From Acidobacteriota bacterium (lineage in GTDB: Bacteria; Acidobacteriota; UBA4820; DSQY01), in contig JAJYLT010000026.1 in the NCBI GenBank assembly GCA_021787565.1, positions 1 to 51,265 of the forward strand: a stretch of DNA of 51,265 bases, read 5' to 3'. The translations under genes were made by a program, and so were the position numbers. A model generated the notes under the pieces. The model searched no databases. It had not been told where the DNA came from and saw only the letters and a list, made by a program, of their open reading frames with translations. This document shows, piece by piece, positions 6,039 through 12,981 of this stretch; within the stretch, counting starts at the first letter, position 1, and each line of letters starts with the position of its first letter.

Positions 6039-8063
6039 TTACACCTCCACGAAGGCTTCGCCGTCATAGGGGACAGGGCCAGGGCCATAGGGGACAGACT
6101 CTTTTCCCTTGTCCCCTATGGTGGAAGCCTTGCCCTGTAAGCCTTTGGAGGCGGTGGTTTCATCATAGGGGACACGGTGAGTGTGTATGTCCCCTATGGG
6201 GGTGGGCGTGTCCCCTATGGTGGGAAGGCTCCAGACTACTCGCCCGCCGGGGCCGAACCCTTCCCGCGTTCGGGTGCCTCCGATGCTGGCAAGGGCTCGC
6301 CGAAGGGTCCGGCGGGTGCCGCGTTGCTCCCGCTCGAAACGCTGTTGAAGGTCGCCCGCCTCCTGGGGGCCTCCAGAGAGTGCCACCTCAAGCCATACCG
6401 CCGCGTCTTCCCGCTCTCCCTTCTCTTCCGGGCCGGCCTCCGGCTCCAAGAGGTCCGCCGCCGAGAGGTCATTCTCGCCAGTCCACGAAAAGCCCTCTTC
6501 GCCTATGCTGTAGCCGATGCTCTTCCCGAGGGGACCAAGGGAGTTCTTCAGGTGAACCATGGCCCGTTGCCCGCCTGGGGCCGCACCGAAGAGCAAGGCG
6601 GACCGGCAAGCCGCCACGAAGTCAATGGAGCCTTGACCGCGATACATGGCGCGGTCGGTCCTGGCCTTGGTTAAGTGCTGTAGGATTAGGACGGTGACTC
6701 CGTGCCGCTCGGCGAGCTTCACCATGGGGGTGAGCTTGCCCCGTACCTCGTTCGCCCGGTTCATGCTGGCGTCCTGTAACCATGCGCTGATAGGGTCCAG
6801 AACGAGCAAGGCGGGTTTTACTTCAAGCACAGCCCTTTCAATGTCCCCAGCATCGGAGAGCGTAAGGGGCCGTTCCGAGCCGTCCTCTTCCCGCCTCCCC
6901 ACGAGCGCCACGAGCCGGGAAGGATCAATCCCCAGTTTGTCCGCACGGGGCCGGAGCGTGTCGCCCCATCCATCTTCGAGGGTTGCGTAAATGGCTCGCT
7001 CTCCCATCGCGATGAGGCGGGCACAGAGGGCGAGGGCCGCCCACGTCTTCCCCGCCGCCGGGTCACCCTGGAAGAGAACGAGCTTTCCAGCCGGGATGTA
7101 GGGCTCCCAAAGCCAAGACACCTCCTCGGGTTCAATCTCGGAGAAGGGCCGGAGCACGGGCCCGGCGGCCTGGGGCTCGGGAAGGGGTGGCAATCCCCCG
7201 AGGGCCGCCCGAAGGCCGGAGCCCACGCGCCGGTGGAGGTCGTCAACGTCCGCCCTGTCCCCGAGGTCTTCGGGCAATTCGAGGGCCATGGCCTCAAGGC
7301 CCGCGTCTCGAAGAGCCTTGACGGTCTTCCTTGCTCCGGCCCGGCCCGCCGCGTCCCGGTCGTATACCACCGCGAACCGCTCGAAGCCGGAGCTTTTGAG
7401 GTCTTCGAGCATGGCCGGAGCGAGAGTCACTGTCTCGCCGCATGGACAGACGGCGGCCACGGCCTCTTGATCCGCCGCCCAAACCGAAGGCTCCCCATTC
7501 ACGACGAAGAGCGCGGGGCCTCCATGCTTCCTTGCCGCTCCCATGCCGTACCAATGAACCTTGCCACCCTTGGCCGCCCATGAGTATTTCGGCTTCGCGC
7601 CGTCCAGGTACTTGATTCGGTCAATCCCGAGGGCCGTGCCATAGCGAAGACAGGGCCGATCCTTGAACGTGGCCGCTGCCACCTCCCATCTTGAGGCAAG
7701 CCGGACCGCGTCAAGGTGCCGGGCTTTGCAGAATTGCTCGAAGGTTTGCGGTGAGGATGATTGCACGGGAGGCGGGGCCTTCGTTGCTCCTGGGGCCGCG
7801 TGGTGCGTGGCCTGGGAGTTCTTGGGCTCGCCCTCGTGGAAGTCCGCCCACGAGAACCCCACGGCCTTGAGCACGTCGCCGGAGTCACACCCGGCATGGC
7901 AATGGATGAGGGGCAAGCCGTCCGGCGTCTCGCCGATGCTGAGGGCCGGAGAGTGCCCGTCATGCGCGGGGCAATGGAGCTTGAAACCGTCGCCGCTCCG
8001 TTCTCGATGGTGGCTCGTTCGTGATTCCACGGCCTGCAACAATCGTTCGAGGGGTGGATTCAT
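6039..8063 (-). CDS. Primase-helicase replication protein (zinc finger, TOPRIM, RecA-like ATPase)
   Basis: 674 aa. An N-terminal CHC2-type zinc finger (Cys31, His34, Cys55, Cys59) precedes a TOPRIM region with Glu191 (FVVNGEPSVW) and DRD at 235-237. A RecA/DnaB-like ATPase follows, with Walker A GDPAAGKT (333-340), Walker B LLVLD (419-423) and the sensor-like LILQHLTKA. This is the domain order of stand-alone replication proteins of satellites and integrative plasmids: primer synthesis and unwinding at the element's own origin. The last about 65 codons are unusual, encoding TIGD, PIGD and VPYD/VPYG peptides produced by the symmetric repeat array at 6065-6219. The start codon overlaps the stop of the 82-aa gene (TCAT on the plus strand). 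Confidence 0.9.
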   Translation of the reverse strand: MNPPLERLLQAVESRTSHHRERSGDGFKLHCPAHDGHSPALSIGETPDGLPLIHCHAGCDSGDVLKAVGFSWADFHEGEPKNSQATHHAAPGATKAPPPVQSSSPQTFEQFCKARHLDAVRLASRWEVAAATFKDRPCLRYGTALGIDRIKYLDGAKPKYSWAAKGGKVHWYGMGAARKHGGPALFVVNGEPSVWAADQEAVAAVCPCGETVTLAPAMLEDLKSSGFERFAVVYDRDAAGRAGARKTVKALRDAGLEAMALELPEDLGDRADVDDLHRRVGSGLRAALGGLPPLPEPQAAGPVLRPFSEIEPEEVSWLWEPYIPAGKLVLFQGDPAAGKTWAALALCARLIAMGERAIYATLEDGWGDTLRPRADKLGIDPSRLVALVGRREEDGSERPLTLSDAGDIERAVLEVKPALLVLDPISAWLQDASMNRANEVRGKLTPMVKLAERHGVTVLILQHLTKARTDRAMYRGQGSIDFVAACRSALLFGAAPGGQRAMVHLKNSLGPLGKSIGYSIGEEGFSWTGENDLSAADLLEPEAGPEEKGEREDAAVWLEVALSGGPQEAGDLQQRFEREQRGTRRTLRRALASIGGTRTREGFGPGGRVVWSLPTIGDTPTPIGDIHTHRVPYDETTASKGLQGKASTIGDKGKESVPYGPGPVPYDGEAFVEV
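6065..6219. repeat. Six perfect 11-bp repeats in exact dyad arrangement; candidate iteron origin
   Basis: CATAGGGGACA occurs at 6065, 6086 and 6164 on the plus strand and as TGTCCCCTATG at 6110, 6188 and 6209. Centre-to-centre spacings are 21, 24, 54, 24 and 21 bp with orientation + + - + - -, so the array is its own two-fold mirror about position 6142. The 21-bp steps are about two helical turns. The array lies inside the primase gene's 3' end yet encodes different peptides on its two orientations, so selection is probably on DNA. It is a likely binding array for the initiator or a regulator. Confidence 0.8.
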
Positions 8064-8308
8064 CGGGCACCGTTCACAGCTTGGAGAAGCCGGGTGTAAA
8101 CCGCGAGGGTTTCGGGGTCCGCATCGGCTAGAACCGCGAGCCGTCCAAGGGCGAACCGAACGCCCGCCGCGAAGGCCCGCGAGGTCGCATCGGCGAGGAA
8201 CCGCGCGCGCCCGTCTAGCACTTCGAGGGCGGAGGTGTTAACTTTTCGGTGTCCGCCGCTTTCCGTGATCCGGGCCCCCCTTGCCGGGGGCCTTTCGCTT
8301 TGGCCCAT
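8060..8308 (-). CDS. Small unknown protein upstream of the primase-helicase
   Basis: 82 aa, mainly alpha-helical and Ala/Arg/Leu-rich in its second half (ALEVLDGRARFLADATSRAF). Its stop overlaps the primase-helicase start and its ATG 8308 follows the excisionase-like stop by 4 bp, with GGTGAGG as a modest ribosome site. It is therefore translationally embedded in the replication operon. I recognise no family. Confidence 0.6.
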   Translation of the reverse strand: MGQSERPPARGARITESGGHRKVNTSALEVLDGRARFLADATSRAFAAGVRFALGRLAVLADADPETLAVYTRLLQAVNGAR

Positions 8309-8312
8309 GGCC

Positions 8313-8528
8313 TCACCCGCGCCCTTTCTGGGGCCCGTCGGGGTTGGGGGCTTCGAGCGCCGGCCGCTCGTGGGCGGCGATGAATCGCTCCAGGGTGTCA
8401 GGTCGGAAGAAGACTCGCCTTCCGATCTTGACCGTGGGCCACCGTCCCCGCGAAATGTCCGCGTAGACGGCGCGCTCCGTCTTCCCGATCTTTCTTGCGA
8501 AGTCTGAAACAGTGAGAAGGTCGGTCAT
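8313..8528 (-). CDS. AlpA/excisionase-like MerR-fold HTH protein
   Basis: 71 aa. MTDLLTVSDFARKIGKTERA, then WPTVKIGRRVFF and PDTLERFIA form the winged HTH of the helix_turn_helix_17/AlpA group, which controls integrase expression or acts as a recombination directionality factor. ATG 8528 with AGGAG 7 nt upstream. It is the first gene of the leftward run toward the primase and integrase and the likely lysogeny/excision switch. Confidence 0.8.
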   Translation of the reverse strand: MTDLLTVSDFARKIGKTERAVYADISRGRWPTVKIGRRVFFRPDTLERFIAAHERPALEAPNPDGPQKGRG

Positions 8529-8613
8529 GGGGTCTCCTGTCGCTTCGCCGCATTTACCCTGCCACCGCGGCGCGGGTTGGCGGCTTGCGTGGGAGAATGT
8601 TGAATGAAGGGGA

Positions 8614-8637
8614 TTAACGAATAGCGCGCTATGTTAA
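8614..8637. promoter_or_regulatory. Palindrome ATAGCGCGCTAT with outer TTAAC/GTTAA arms
   Basis: A perfect 12-bp palindrome (8621-8632) is flanked by TTAAC and GTTAA. It overlaps the stop of the 303-aa gene and lies about 100 bp upstream of the AlpA-like start. It could be the operator of the replication operon; a weak TTAACA/TAATCC pair with a 15-bp spacer brackets it on the minus strand. No other gene fits in 8529-8633. Confidence 0.45.
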
Positions 8638-9545
8638 GAGGTGCCAGCCTCCCGGCGCCACCGGCTCACGATAGCAGGGAAGGAAGACTTCTTCACCGCC
8701 CAGGGGTCCCGCTTCTCTTCCTGAGAAGAAAAGAACCATTCTTCTTGGCCACCATGGTTTTCTCTTTCGCCTACCTGGATTCCATCGGCCCCTGAACGAA
8801 GACGGTCAAGGAGCTTGCCGCAAGTAAGGCCTTCACGAAGACAGATTCCCCGGATAGCCTGAGCTACTGACTGCCCACCATCCCATCTAGCCTTGTTCTC
8901 TCCGCCCACCGCAGAGAGGTTGAACTTGTTGGCTTCGGCCTTAAGCTCTCGGTCAATAGTCAGCATGGCGCTCACCGCAGCGACAATCTTTGTTGGGGTG
9001 AGCGGGGGCCAAATAGCGACTCTTGGGCCGTCAACCATCACGCCCGGCCACCGCATCCAGCCTGGGCCTTCAACGCCCACGGGACATTCCCAGGGTCGAT
9101 GAATCTCAAGGTGCGCCCCGTGCCGTGAAAACCAGCTTTGGTGAACTTCATCCCGGTTCACCTTGCTCTGGTCGGGGGCTTTGCCTGGGAGGAACATTGC
9201 CCCCCGGTCCGCCAATTTGGCCTTGGAGGCCTGCATTATTTCTTCCCTTGTTTCTTCGGAGCTTTTCGCCCAAAGAACTGCAAGCTCGGGGTTCCCCAGT
9301 CCCTGCTTGAGTTGTTCTCGGAAGTCCTCCTCAAAGTATACCGGCTTGGGGTGCGCCAGGGCCTCCGTCATTGCATCGTGGGCCACGTAGCGCAACCGCA
9401 CGCGATCATCTTCGGGCCGATCCCTGAGCCGCTTGTCGAGCCGTTTCCGAGGCACCCCAAAGATGAGCGCCAACGCGCGCTCGGGGTCGTCTGGAAGTTG
9501 CAGCTTCTTGGCGGTCTTCTTTGGGGTCTTGCCCTTAGTTGGCAT
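8634..9545 (-). CDS. Unknown protein of element 1, first gene from the right-end promoter
   Basis: 303 aa. The Lys-rich start MPTKGKTPKKTAKKLQLP is followed by a mixed alpha/beta body with several Trp-rich stretches (VEGPGWMRWPGV, QEEWFFSS). No recognisable domain. The start is ATG 9545, with GGAGG 5 nt upstream, rather than ATG 9557. The leader and start region align with those of the truncated gene at 11738-12176 in element 2, whose product also starts with a Lys/Gln/Pro-rich tail (MKQQPGPKKQPKKAF). The two genes thus occupy the same slot but encode different bodies, which marks this as a variable cargo position. Confidence 0.65.
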   Translation of the reverse strand: MPTKGKTPKKTAKKLQLPDDPERALALIFGVPRKRLDKRLRDRPEDDRVRLRYVAHDAMTEALAHPKPVYFEEDFREQLKQGLGNPELAVLWAKSSEETREEIMQASKAKLADRGAMFLPGKAPDQSKVNRDEVHQSWFSRHGAHLEIHRPWECPVGVEGPGWMRWPGVMVDGPRVAIWPPLTPTKIVAAVSAMLTIDRELKAEANKFNLSAVGGENKARWDGGQSVAQAIRGICLREGLTCGKLLDRLRSGADGIQVGERENHGGQEEWFFSSQEEKRDPWAVKKSSFPAIVSRWRREAGTS

Positions 9546-9587
9546 TCCCGCCTCCATCGCGGGCTCCGAGGGTTTGGGGCAGGGGGC

Positions 9588-9610
9588 GGGGCGGTCGGAG
9601 TCGCCGCCCC
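9588..9610 (-). promoter_or_regulatory. Leader hairpin with TCGGAGTCG loop (element 1)
   Basis: GGGGCGG-TCGGAGTCG-CCGCCCC: a 7-bp stem in the 5' leader of the 303-aa gene. The same hairpin with the identical loop occurs at 12221-12243 in element 2, and the loop recurs at 13708-13716. It may be an RNA structure or a protein site. Confidence 0.55.
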
Positions 9611-9655
9611 CGGCGGGTTCATGAGGGCCGCCGTTGCCCCCTGGGTTACGGTTTC

Positions 9656-9684
9656 AAGGTAGGGTTCGGGCTCCCATTGGTCAA
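9656..9684 (-). promoter_or_regulatory. Leftward promoter of the element 1 right-end gene
   Basis: Minus-strand TTGACC (9684-9679), a 17-bp spacer and TACCTT (9661-9656). Promoter and about 105-nt leader align with the corresponding region of element 2 (12289-12318) at roughly 80% identity over about 135 bp. Confidence 0.65.
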
Positions 9685-9724
9685 CCGAAAAGGACGTTCA
9701 TGGGTTCTTCTCCTGGAAAAATCG

Positions 9725-9812
9725 CGTGCAGGTTTTGTGCAGGTTCAGGTATCGGATTACGGTTTTTCGTGTGGACTGGCGTGGAAATTGCTGGGCAAAA
9801 AAAGGGCCTGTG
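9725..9812. repeat. Right subterminal region with arm-site repeat (element 1)
   Basis: It starts with the 20-bp repeat also present at 3481-3500. The remainder, including GGCGTGGAA, TTGCTGGGC and AAAAAAAGGGCCTG, aligns with 13764-13849 in element 2. It lies 54 bp from attR and is a likely integrase/excisionase-binding arm. The stretch 9813-9865 holds nothing recognisable. Confidence 0.7.
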
Positions 9813-9865
9813 ATCCCTAGCAAATCACGGCCAGGTAAGGGCTTGAAACGGGGCTTCCGGCCATG

Positions 9866-9909
9866 CTGCAAAGCCCTCATCACCGGTTCGATTCCGGTCG
9901 GCGCCTCCA
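9866..9909 (+). repeat. attR of element 1 (44-bp direct repeat)
   Basis: Exact copy of tRNA-Cys positions 3365-3408, lacking the 5' half of the tRNA, so not a functional tRNA. Flanking sequence differs on both sides. Confidence 0.93.
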
Positions 9910-10089
9910 GCTTCTTGCCGGCAGCGCGGGCGGCCGAGGGATCCACCGCGAAGATGCCGAGTCGCCTTCTCACCTCACGAGCCAGAGAAACAGAGAACCA
10001 GCGAGAAGATGAGGCGCTGGGCGCGAGCGTCCGGTTGGGGACTTGCGTCTGGCAGGTAACCGGCCTTCGCGCGCGAGGCCGGGGACGGC
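9910..10089. other. Short chromosomal spacer between the two elements
   Basis: About 180 bp with no gene. Together with tRNA-Cys and tRNA-Leu it gives the ancestral order: tRNA-Cys, about 190 bp, tRNA-Leu. Confidence 0.5.
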
Positions 10090-10095
10090 TATACT
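10090..10095 (+). promoter_or_regulatory. -10 box of tRNA-Leu
   Basis: TATACT, 7 bp before tRNA-Leu. The -35 region is GC-rich and not near consensus. Confidence 0.5.
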
Positions 10096-10102
10096 GGCCG
10101 GA

Positions 10103-10189
10103 GCCGGAGTGGCGGAATGGGCAGACGCTGCGGACTTAAAATCCGCTGGCCGCAAGGCCGTGCCGGTTCGAGCCCGGCCTCCGGCACCA
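10103..10189 (+). tRNA. tRNA-Leu (TAA), CCA encoded; integration site of element 2
   Basis: 87-nt class II tRNA. The acceptor stem is GCCGGAG/CTCCGGC, the anticodon stem GCGGA/TCCGC encloses loop CTTAAAA (anticodon TAA), the variable arm TGGCCGCAAGGCCG is long, the discriminator is A and CCA is encoded. Its 3' half plus one base is duplicated at 13909-13959. Confidence 0.96.
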
Positions 10190-10190
10190 C
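10140..10190 (+). repeat. attL of element 2 (51-bp direct repeat)
   Basis: From the anticodon loop of tRNA-Leu through CCA plus one base, identical to 13909-13959. Confidence 0.9.
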
Positions 10191-10263
10191 ATGATAATGA
10201 AGGGGTTACGCTCCATCCCCCCTTTTGGAGCCTGCGGCCGCAATGCCTCAGTTTCACAGGAAT

Positions 10264-11737
10264 TTCACAGCCGGAGCCGGTCAGCGCCCTTCTGGTGAAC
10301 TTCCTTCTAACAGCGATTTTCGCAGAGCTTTAACCGTCACTTGGATATAGCACCGTGATTCCTGGCGCGCTACCGAAGGTGGAGGTCCAGGTTCGCCCCT
10401 TCCAAGCCGGGCACATTCATGGGGAGCCTGTGCCAGGGGACCTGGCGGAGGATGGGGTTGTGGGCGCGCCTGGGGTAGGTGACCTTGACGACGCCGTCCC
10501 GGACCTCGACCTCTCCCGAGCCCCGCACGAAGCTCCGGTACAGCGTGTCGGCGTTGCAGTCCTCGAAGCCCTGGAGCGTTTTCGCCAGCATGCTGTACAG
10601 CGTGTCGGCCACCACCGTCATGGCCACGTCGAAGTGCACTTTGACGAGGATCGGAGAGGACAGGGCGTTGAGGTGGAAGAACTTCACCGCCTCGGCGATG
10701 CCATTCTCCACGCGCCACCGTCGGGCATAGTTTCCCACTAGCAGCTCGACCGGAGTCTCGAAGTCGTTCGAGATGAGGAACGCGGGTTTCTCCCGGCCGT
10801 TGCCGCGGACGATCACCTGGCGCAGGTCCCCCTCGTAGTCCCGGAGCGTGACCCACGACTCGTGGACCTCTGGGTTGGGGTACTTCCGCTTCTCGTGCGG
10901 GATGTGGATCCGCTTCCATCCATCGAGGGACTCCACGCTCTCCACCAGCCTCTCCCCCCGGCGCCGCAGGGTGATGAACCGGACCCCCCTCGAGTTGAGC
11001 TCCGAGAGCTTCTTGTAGGTGGTCAGCCGAGCGTCGAAGACGAAGGTCGGCTTGAGGCCCCGGCTCACTCCCCTCCAGAAGGACAGGAAAGAGAGGACCT
11101 GGTCGTCGCTCTCGGCCCGCCGGATATCGGCGGCCGTATAGAGCATCAGCTTCGAGCCGGCGTCCTGGGCGAAAAGGGTGAGGGCTCCCTTCATGACCTT
11201 CCCCCGGGCGCCGGCCCAGTGGGACTCCAGTACGAACTTCTCCCCATAGTGCGGGACCGTGTGGAAGTCGAGGTTGACCACGCTGCCGTCGTAGAGGCCG
11301 AGCCGGGAAGCGCTCTTCAGGAAAGCCTATTGAAGCCTCATGATCTGCACCTCGTCCAGGGCATAGGAGTAGGTGGACAGGGCCGTGCACTTGGGCAGGG
11401 CGTTGAGCCCGGCGAGGAGGCCGAGCCCCGGGTCGAAGGCGTGGTTCCCCACGTGGGAGTAACGCTCGGTGCCCAGGAGCTTGAGGGCCAAGAAGGACAG
11501 GAAGTACTGCAGGGCCGGGATGTCTTTGCTGCCGGGCAGGGAGGCAGACCGGATGACGGATGCCATGCCGAGCTGGGCGAGGAAGGGTGCGAAGAGGAAG
11601 AGGCCCGCCGAAGGGCAGTGGAAGCGCTGGCCCTCCACCTCCGCCACCGTCACCCGTACCGACCGGGCGGGCACCTCGGCCCCCTTCACGGTCATCCCGA
11701 GCTTCAGGTGGACCCGGCGTGTCGACGGGGCTGTGAA
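10264..11737 (-). mobile_element. Insertion sequence carrying a broken transposase (ends tentative)
   Basis: The transposase pseudogene lies between short inverted repeats TTCACAGCC (10264-10272) and GGCTGTGAA (11729-11737). The right end interrupts the gene starting at 12176. No target-site duplication is visible. The repeats are only 9 bp, and TTTCACAG also occurs twice in tandem at the left end, so the exact ends are uncertain. Confidence 0.5.
10370..11695 (-). pseudogene. DDE transposase with in-frame amber stop
   Basis: The 441-codon frame from ATG 11695 is broken once, by TAG at 11329-11327. The N-terminal piece (QRFHCPSAGLFLFAPFLAQ, KDIPALQYFLSFLALKLLG, TALSTYSYALDEVQI) and C-terminal piece (NLDFHTVPHYG, TFVFDARLTTYKKLSELN, RGVRFITLRRRGERL, RRWRVENGIAEAVKFFHL) are in the same frame and together cover a DDE transposase core of the IS4-like superfamily. 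The residue pair before the stop is Leu-Gln, and a CAG-to-TAG change is a simple origin. The frame is open to the IS end but no earlier ATG exists, so the N-terminus may also be lost. Probably inactive without suppression. Confidence 0.8.
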
Positions 11738-12176
11738 TGGCGTCAGCCGATGGCGTCATGCCCAGCTTCACCAATTCGCGGATGAACAATGCCCCTGCGC
11801 TCTTGATGGCGCCCCGGCCTCCCCGCCCACCTTTGGCGCTGTTTTCCTCCTGCCGGGCGAGCACCAACGGGGCAACCCCATAGCCGCCGGCGTAATAACC
11901 TACCTCGAAAGCCCGCCAGAACACCTCTTCGGGAGAAAGTTTTGGGATGGCCGCCAGTTGCCGCCTTTTCTCCTCGTCCAAACTCTCCTTTAGGAGCCTC
12001 ACGCGGATAGCATCACGGCAAACGTCTGGGTCATCAAGGCCCAGTCTGAGCATTGCTAATGCTTCGCGGAACGCCTCCCGGTCCGTTTCCTCAATGTCCA
12101 CGAGCCCCACCGCTTCCAGGGCGCGGGGGGAAAAGGCTTTCTTCGGTTGCTTCTTTGGTCCGGGCTGCTGCTTCAC
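11738..12176 (-). pseudogene. Truncated unknown gene of element 2, cut by the IS
   Basis: GTG 12176 follows GGAGG by 7 nt. About 146 codons remain: a basic tail MKQQPGPKKQPKKAF, an acidic helical section (VDIEETDREAFREALAMLRL) and EEVFWRAFEVGYYAGGYGV. The reading frame continues into the IS on the opposite face of the transposase, so it gives a chimeric 631-aa frame that is not real. It is the positional counterpart of the element 1 gene at 8634-9545. Confidence 0.65.
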
Positions 12177-12220
12177 GGCCCCGCCTCCGTTGCGGGCTCC
12201 GAGAGAGTGGGGCAGGGGGC

Positions 12221-12243
12221 GGGGCGGTCGGAGTCGCCGCCCC
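12221..12243 (-). promoter_or_regulatory. Leader hairpin with TCGGAGTCG loop (element 2)
   Basis: GGGGCGG-TCGGAGTCG-CCGCCCC, identical in stem and loop to 9588-9610, between the promoter at 12289-12318 and GTG 12176. Confidence 0.55.
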
Positions 12244-12288
12244 CGGCGAGTTCATGAGGCCCGCCATTGCCTCCTTTGTTACGGCTTT

Positions 12289-12318
12289 AGCTTAGGGTCC
12301 ACTCCTTCCATCGGTCAA
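12289..12318 (-). promoter_or_regulatory. Leftward promoter of the truncated element 2 gene
   Basis: Minus-strand TTGACC (12318-12313), an 18-bp spacer and TAAGCT (12294-12289); homologous to the element 1 promoter at 9656-9684. Confidence 0.6.
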
Positions 12319-12456
12319 CAGCCCTTCCCTGTAAAGGGTGCTCTCTTGGGTCACGATCAAGGCTCACCTCGTAAAGGAAGAGTCCGTAACCAAAGGAGAG
12401 GCAAACAGAATCAACGGATTGCGAGGTGCCTTCCAGCAAAGCTGCTCATCCTTGGA

Positions 12457-12483
12457 TTGGCGGGCACTTGGCGGGCACTTGGC
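12457..12483. repeat. Tandem 11-bp repeat TTGGCGGGCAC
   Basis: Two full copies and a partial third, directly before the cargo promoter. It resembles direct-repeat arm sites of tyrosine integrases in layout, but no integrase is nearby. The surrounding 12319-12483 has no convincing gene. Confidence 0.45.
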
Positions 12484-12512
12484 TTGGTCAACATTTGAGA
12501 TCGGTGTATCAT
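12484..12512 (+). promoter_or_regulatory. Promoter of the element 2 cargo
   Basis: TTGGTC (12484-12489), a 17-bp spacer and TATCAT (12507-12512), in an AT-rich stretch. It drives the two plus-strand genes at 12682 and 12982. Confidence 0.55.
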
Positions 12513-12681
12513 ATAAATTAGTTGCCTTGCCGAAAATTTTGTTGGGATATAGATTAATAAGTGAGGAATAAAGACCGCGTCGGGGTTGTGTTTAAGGAGT
12601 GAGGGAAAGAACTTGACCCTCCCCCTTGAACGGTGTAACCTGCGTTACGAAGGGGGTACATACTTGGACCGAAGGATGAGA

Positions 12682-12975
12682 ATGGCGGGTATTAGGGCGA
12701 TTCGTCAAGTGGCCAATGCTCAGAAGGCAAGGGGGAGGTGGCCTATGCCGGGGGTGATACCACAGCGATTGTCTCTTCATGCTGTAAAGGCCCTTCGCAT
12801 TTCACCTTTCCTTTACGGCATGTCTTACGTGCTTGATCTCGGATTTACGCAACCCCTTATCGTTCTGCCTGAGCAACGACCTACGGAGGACAGGGAGGCA
12901 CTTGCCTGCGATTGGGAAATGGTGGGCAGAACTCTCAATGGGGCGTTGCGTCACGATCCTAAATATGCTGATTGA
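12682..12975 (+). CDS. Small unknown protein, first gene of the cargo pair
   Basis: 97 aa from ATG 12682, with AAGGA 5 nt upstream; ATG 12676 and a TTG at 12586 are in-frame alternatives. The centre reads FLYGMSYVLDLGFTQPLIVL and the C-terminus is acidic. No family recognised. It ends 6 bp before the DUF2335 gene and shares its lower G+C, so the two form one transferred unit. Confidence 0.5.
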   Translation: MAGIRAIRQVANAQKARGRWPMPGVIPQRLSLHAVKALRISPFLYGMSYVLDLGFTQPLIVLPEQRPTEDREALACDWEMVGRTLNGALRHDPKYAD

Positions 12976-12981
12976 GTCCAC

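Larger units (their letters stand above)
3365..9909. mobile_element. Element 1: intact-looking ~6.5-kb integrative element in tRNA-Cys
   Basis: It is bounded by 44-bp attL/attR copies of the tRNA-Cys 3' end. A tyrosine integrase lies next to attL, followed by regulatory, HTH, TubC_N/zinc-ribbon, primase-helicase, excisionase-like and unknown genes, all on the minus strand. Candidate integrase arm sites lie at both ends and a symmetric repeat array lies in the primase gene. No capsid, relaxase, conjugation or transposase genes are visible. The layout (integrase, primase-helicase, AlpA, possible small terminase) resembles phage satellites such as P4 or PICI, but no family assignment is proved. 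A relative occupies the next tRNA gene. Confidence 0.9.

Noticed and set aside
6065-6219. CRISPR array or protein-level repeat
   Set aside because: The units are 11 bp in both orientations without unique spacers of constant length, and encode different peptides, so neither a CRISPR nor a protein repeat fits.
9698-9973. 91-aa minus-strand frame ending NLHKTCT
   Set aside because: It crosses attR and the arm repeat; the likeness to the integrase C-terminus comes from the repeated DNA site, not from a gene.
10281-12176. 631-aa open frame on the minus strand
   Set aside because: Only its first about 146 codons are a real gene start; the rest runs in the wrong frame through the IS transposase.
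12338-12571. 77-aa plus-strand frame
   Set aside because: No ribosome site, spans the tandem repeat and the cargo promoter; more likely non-coding.
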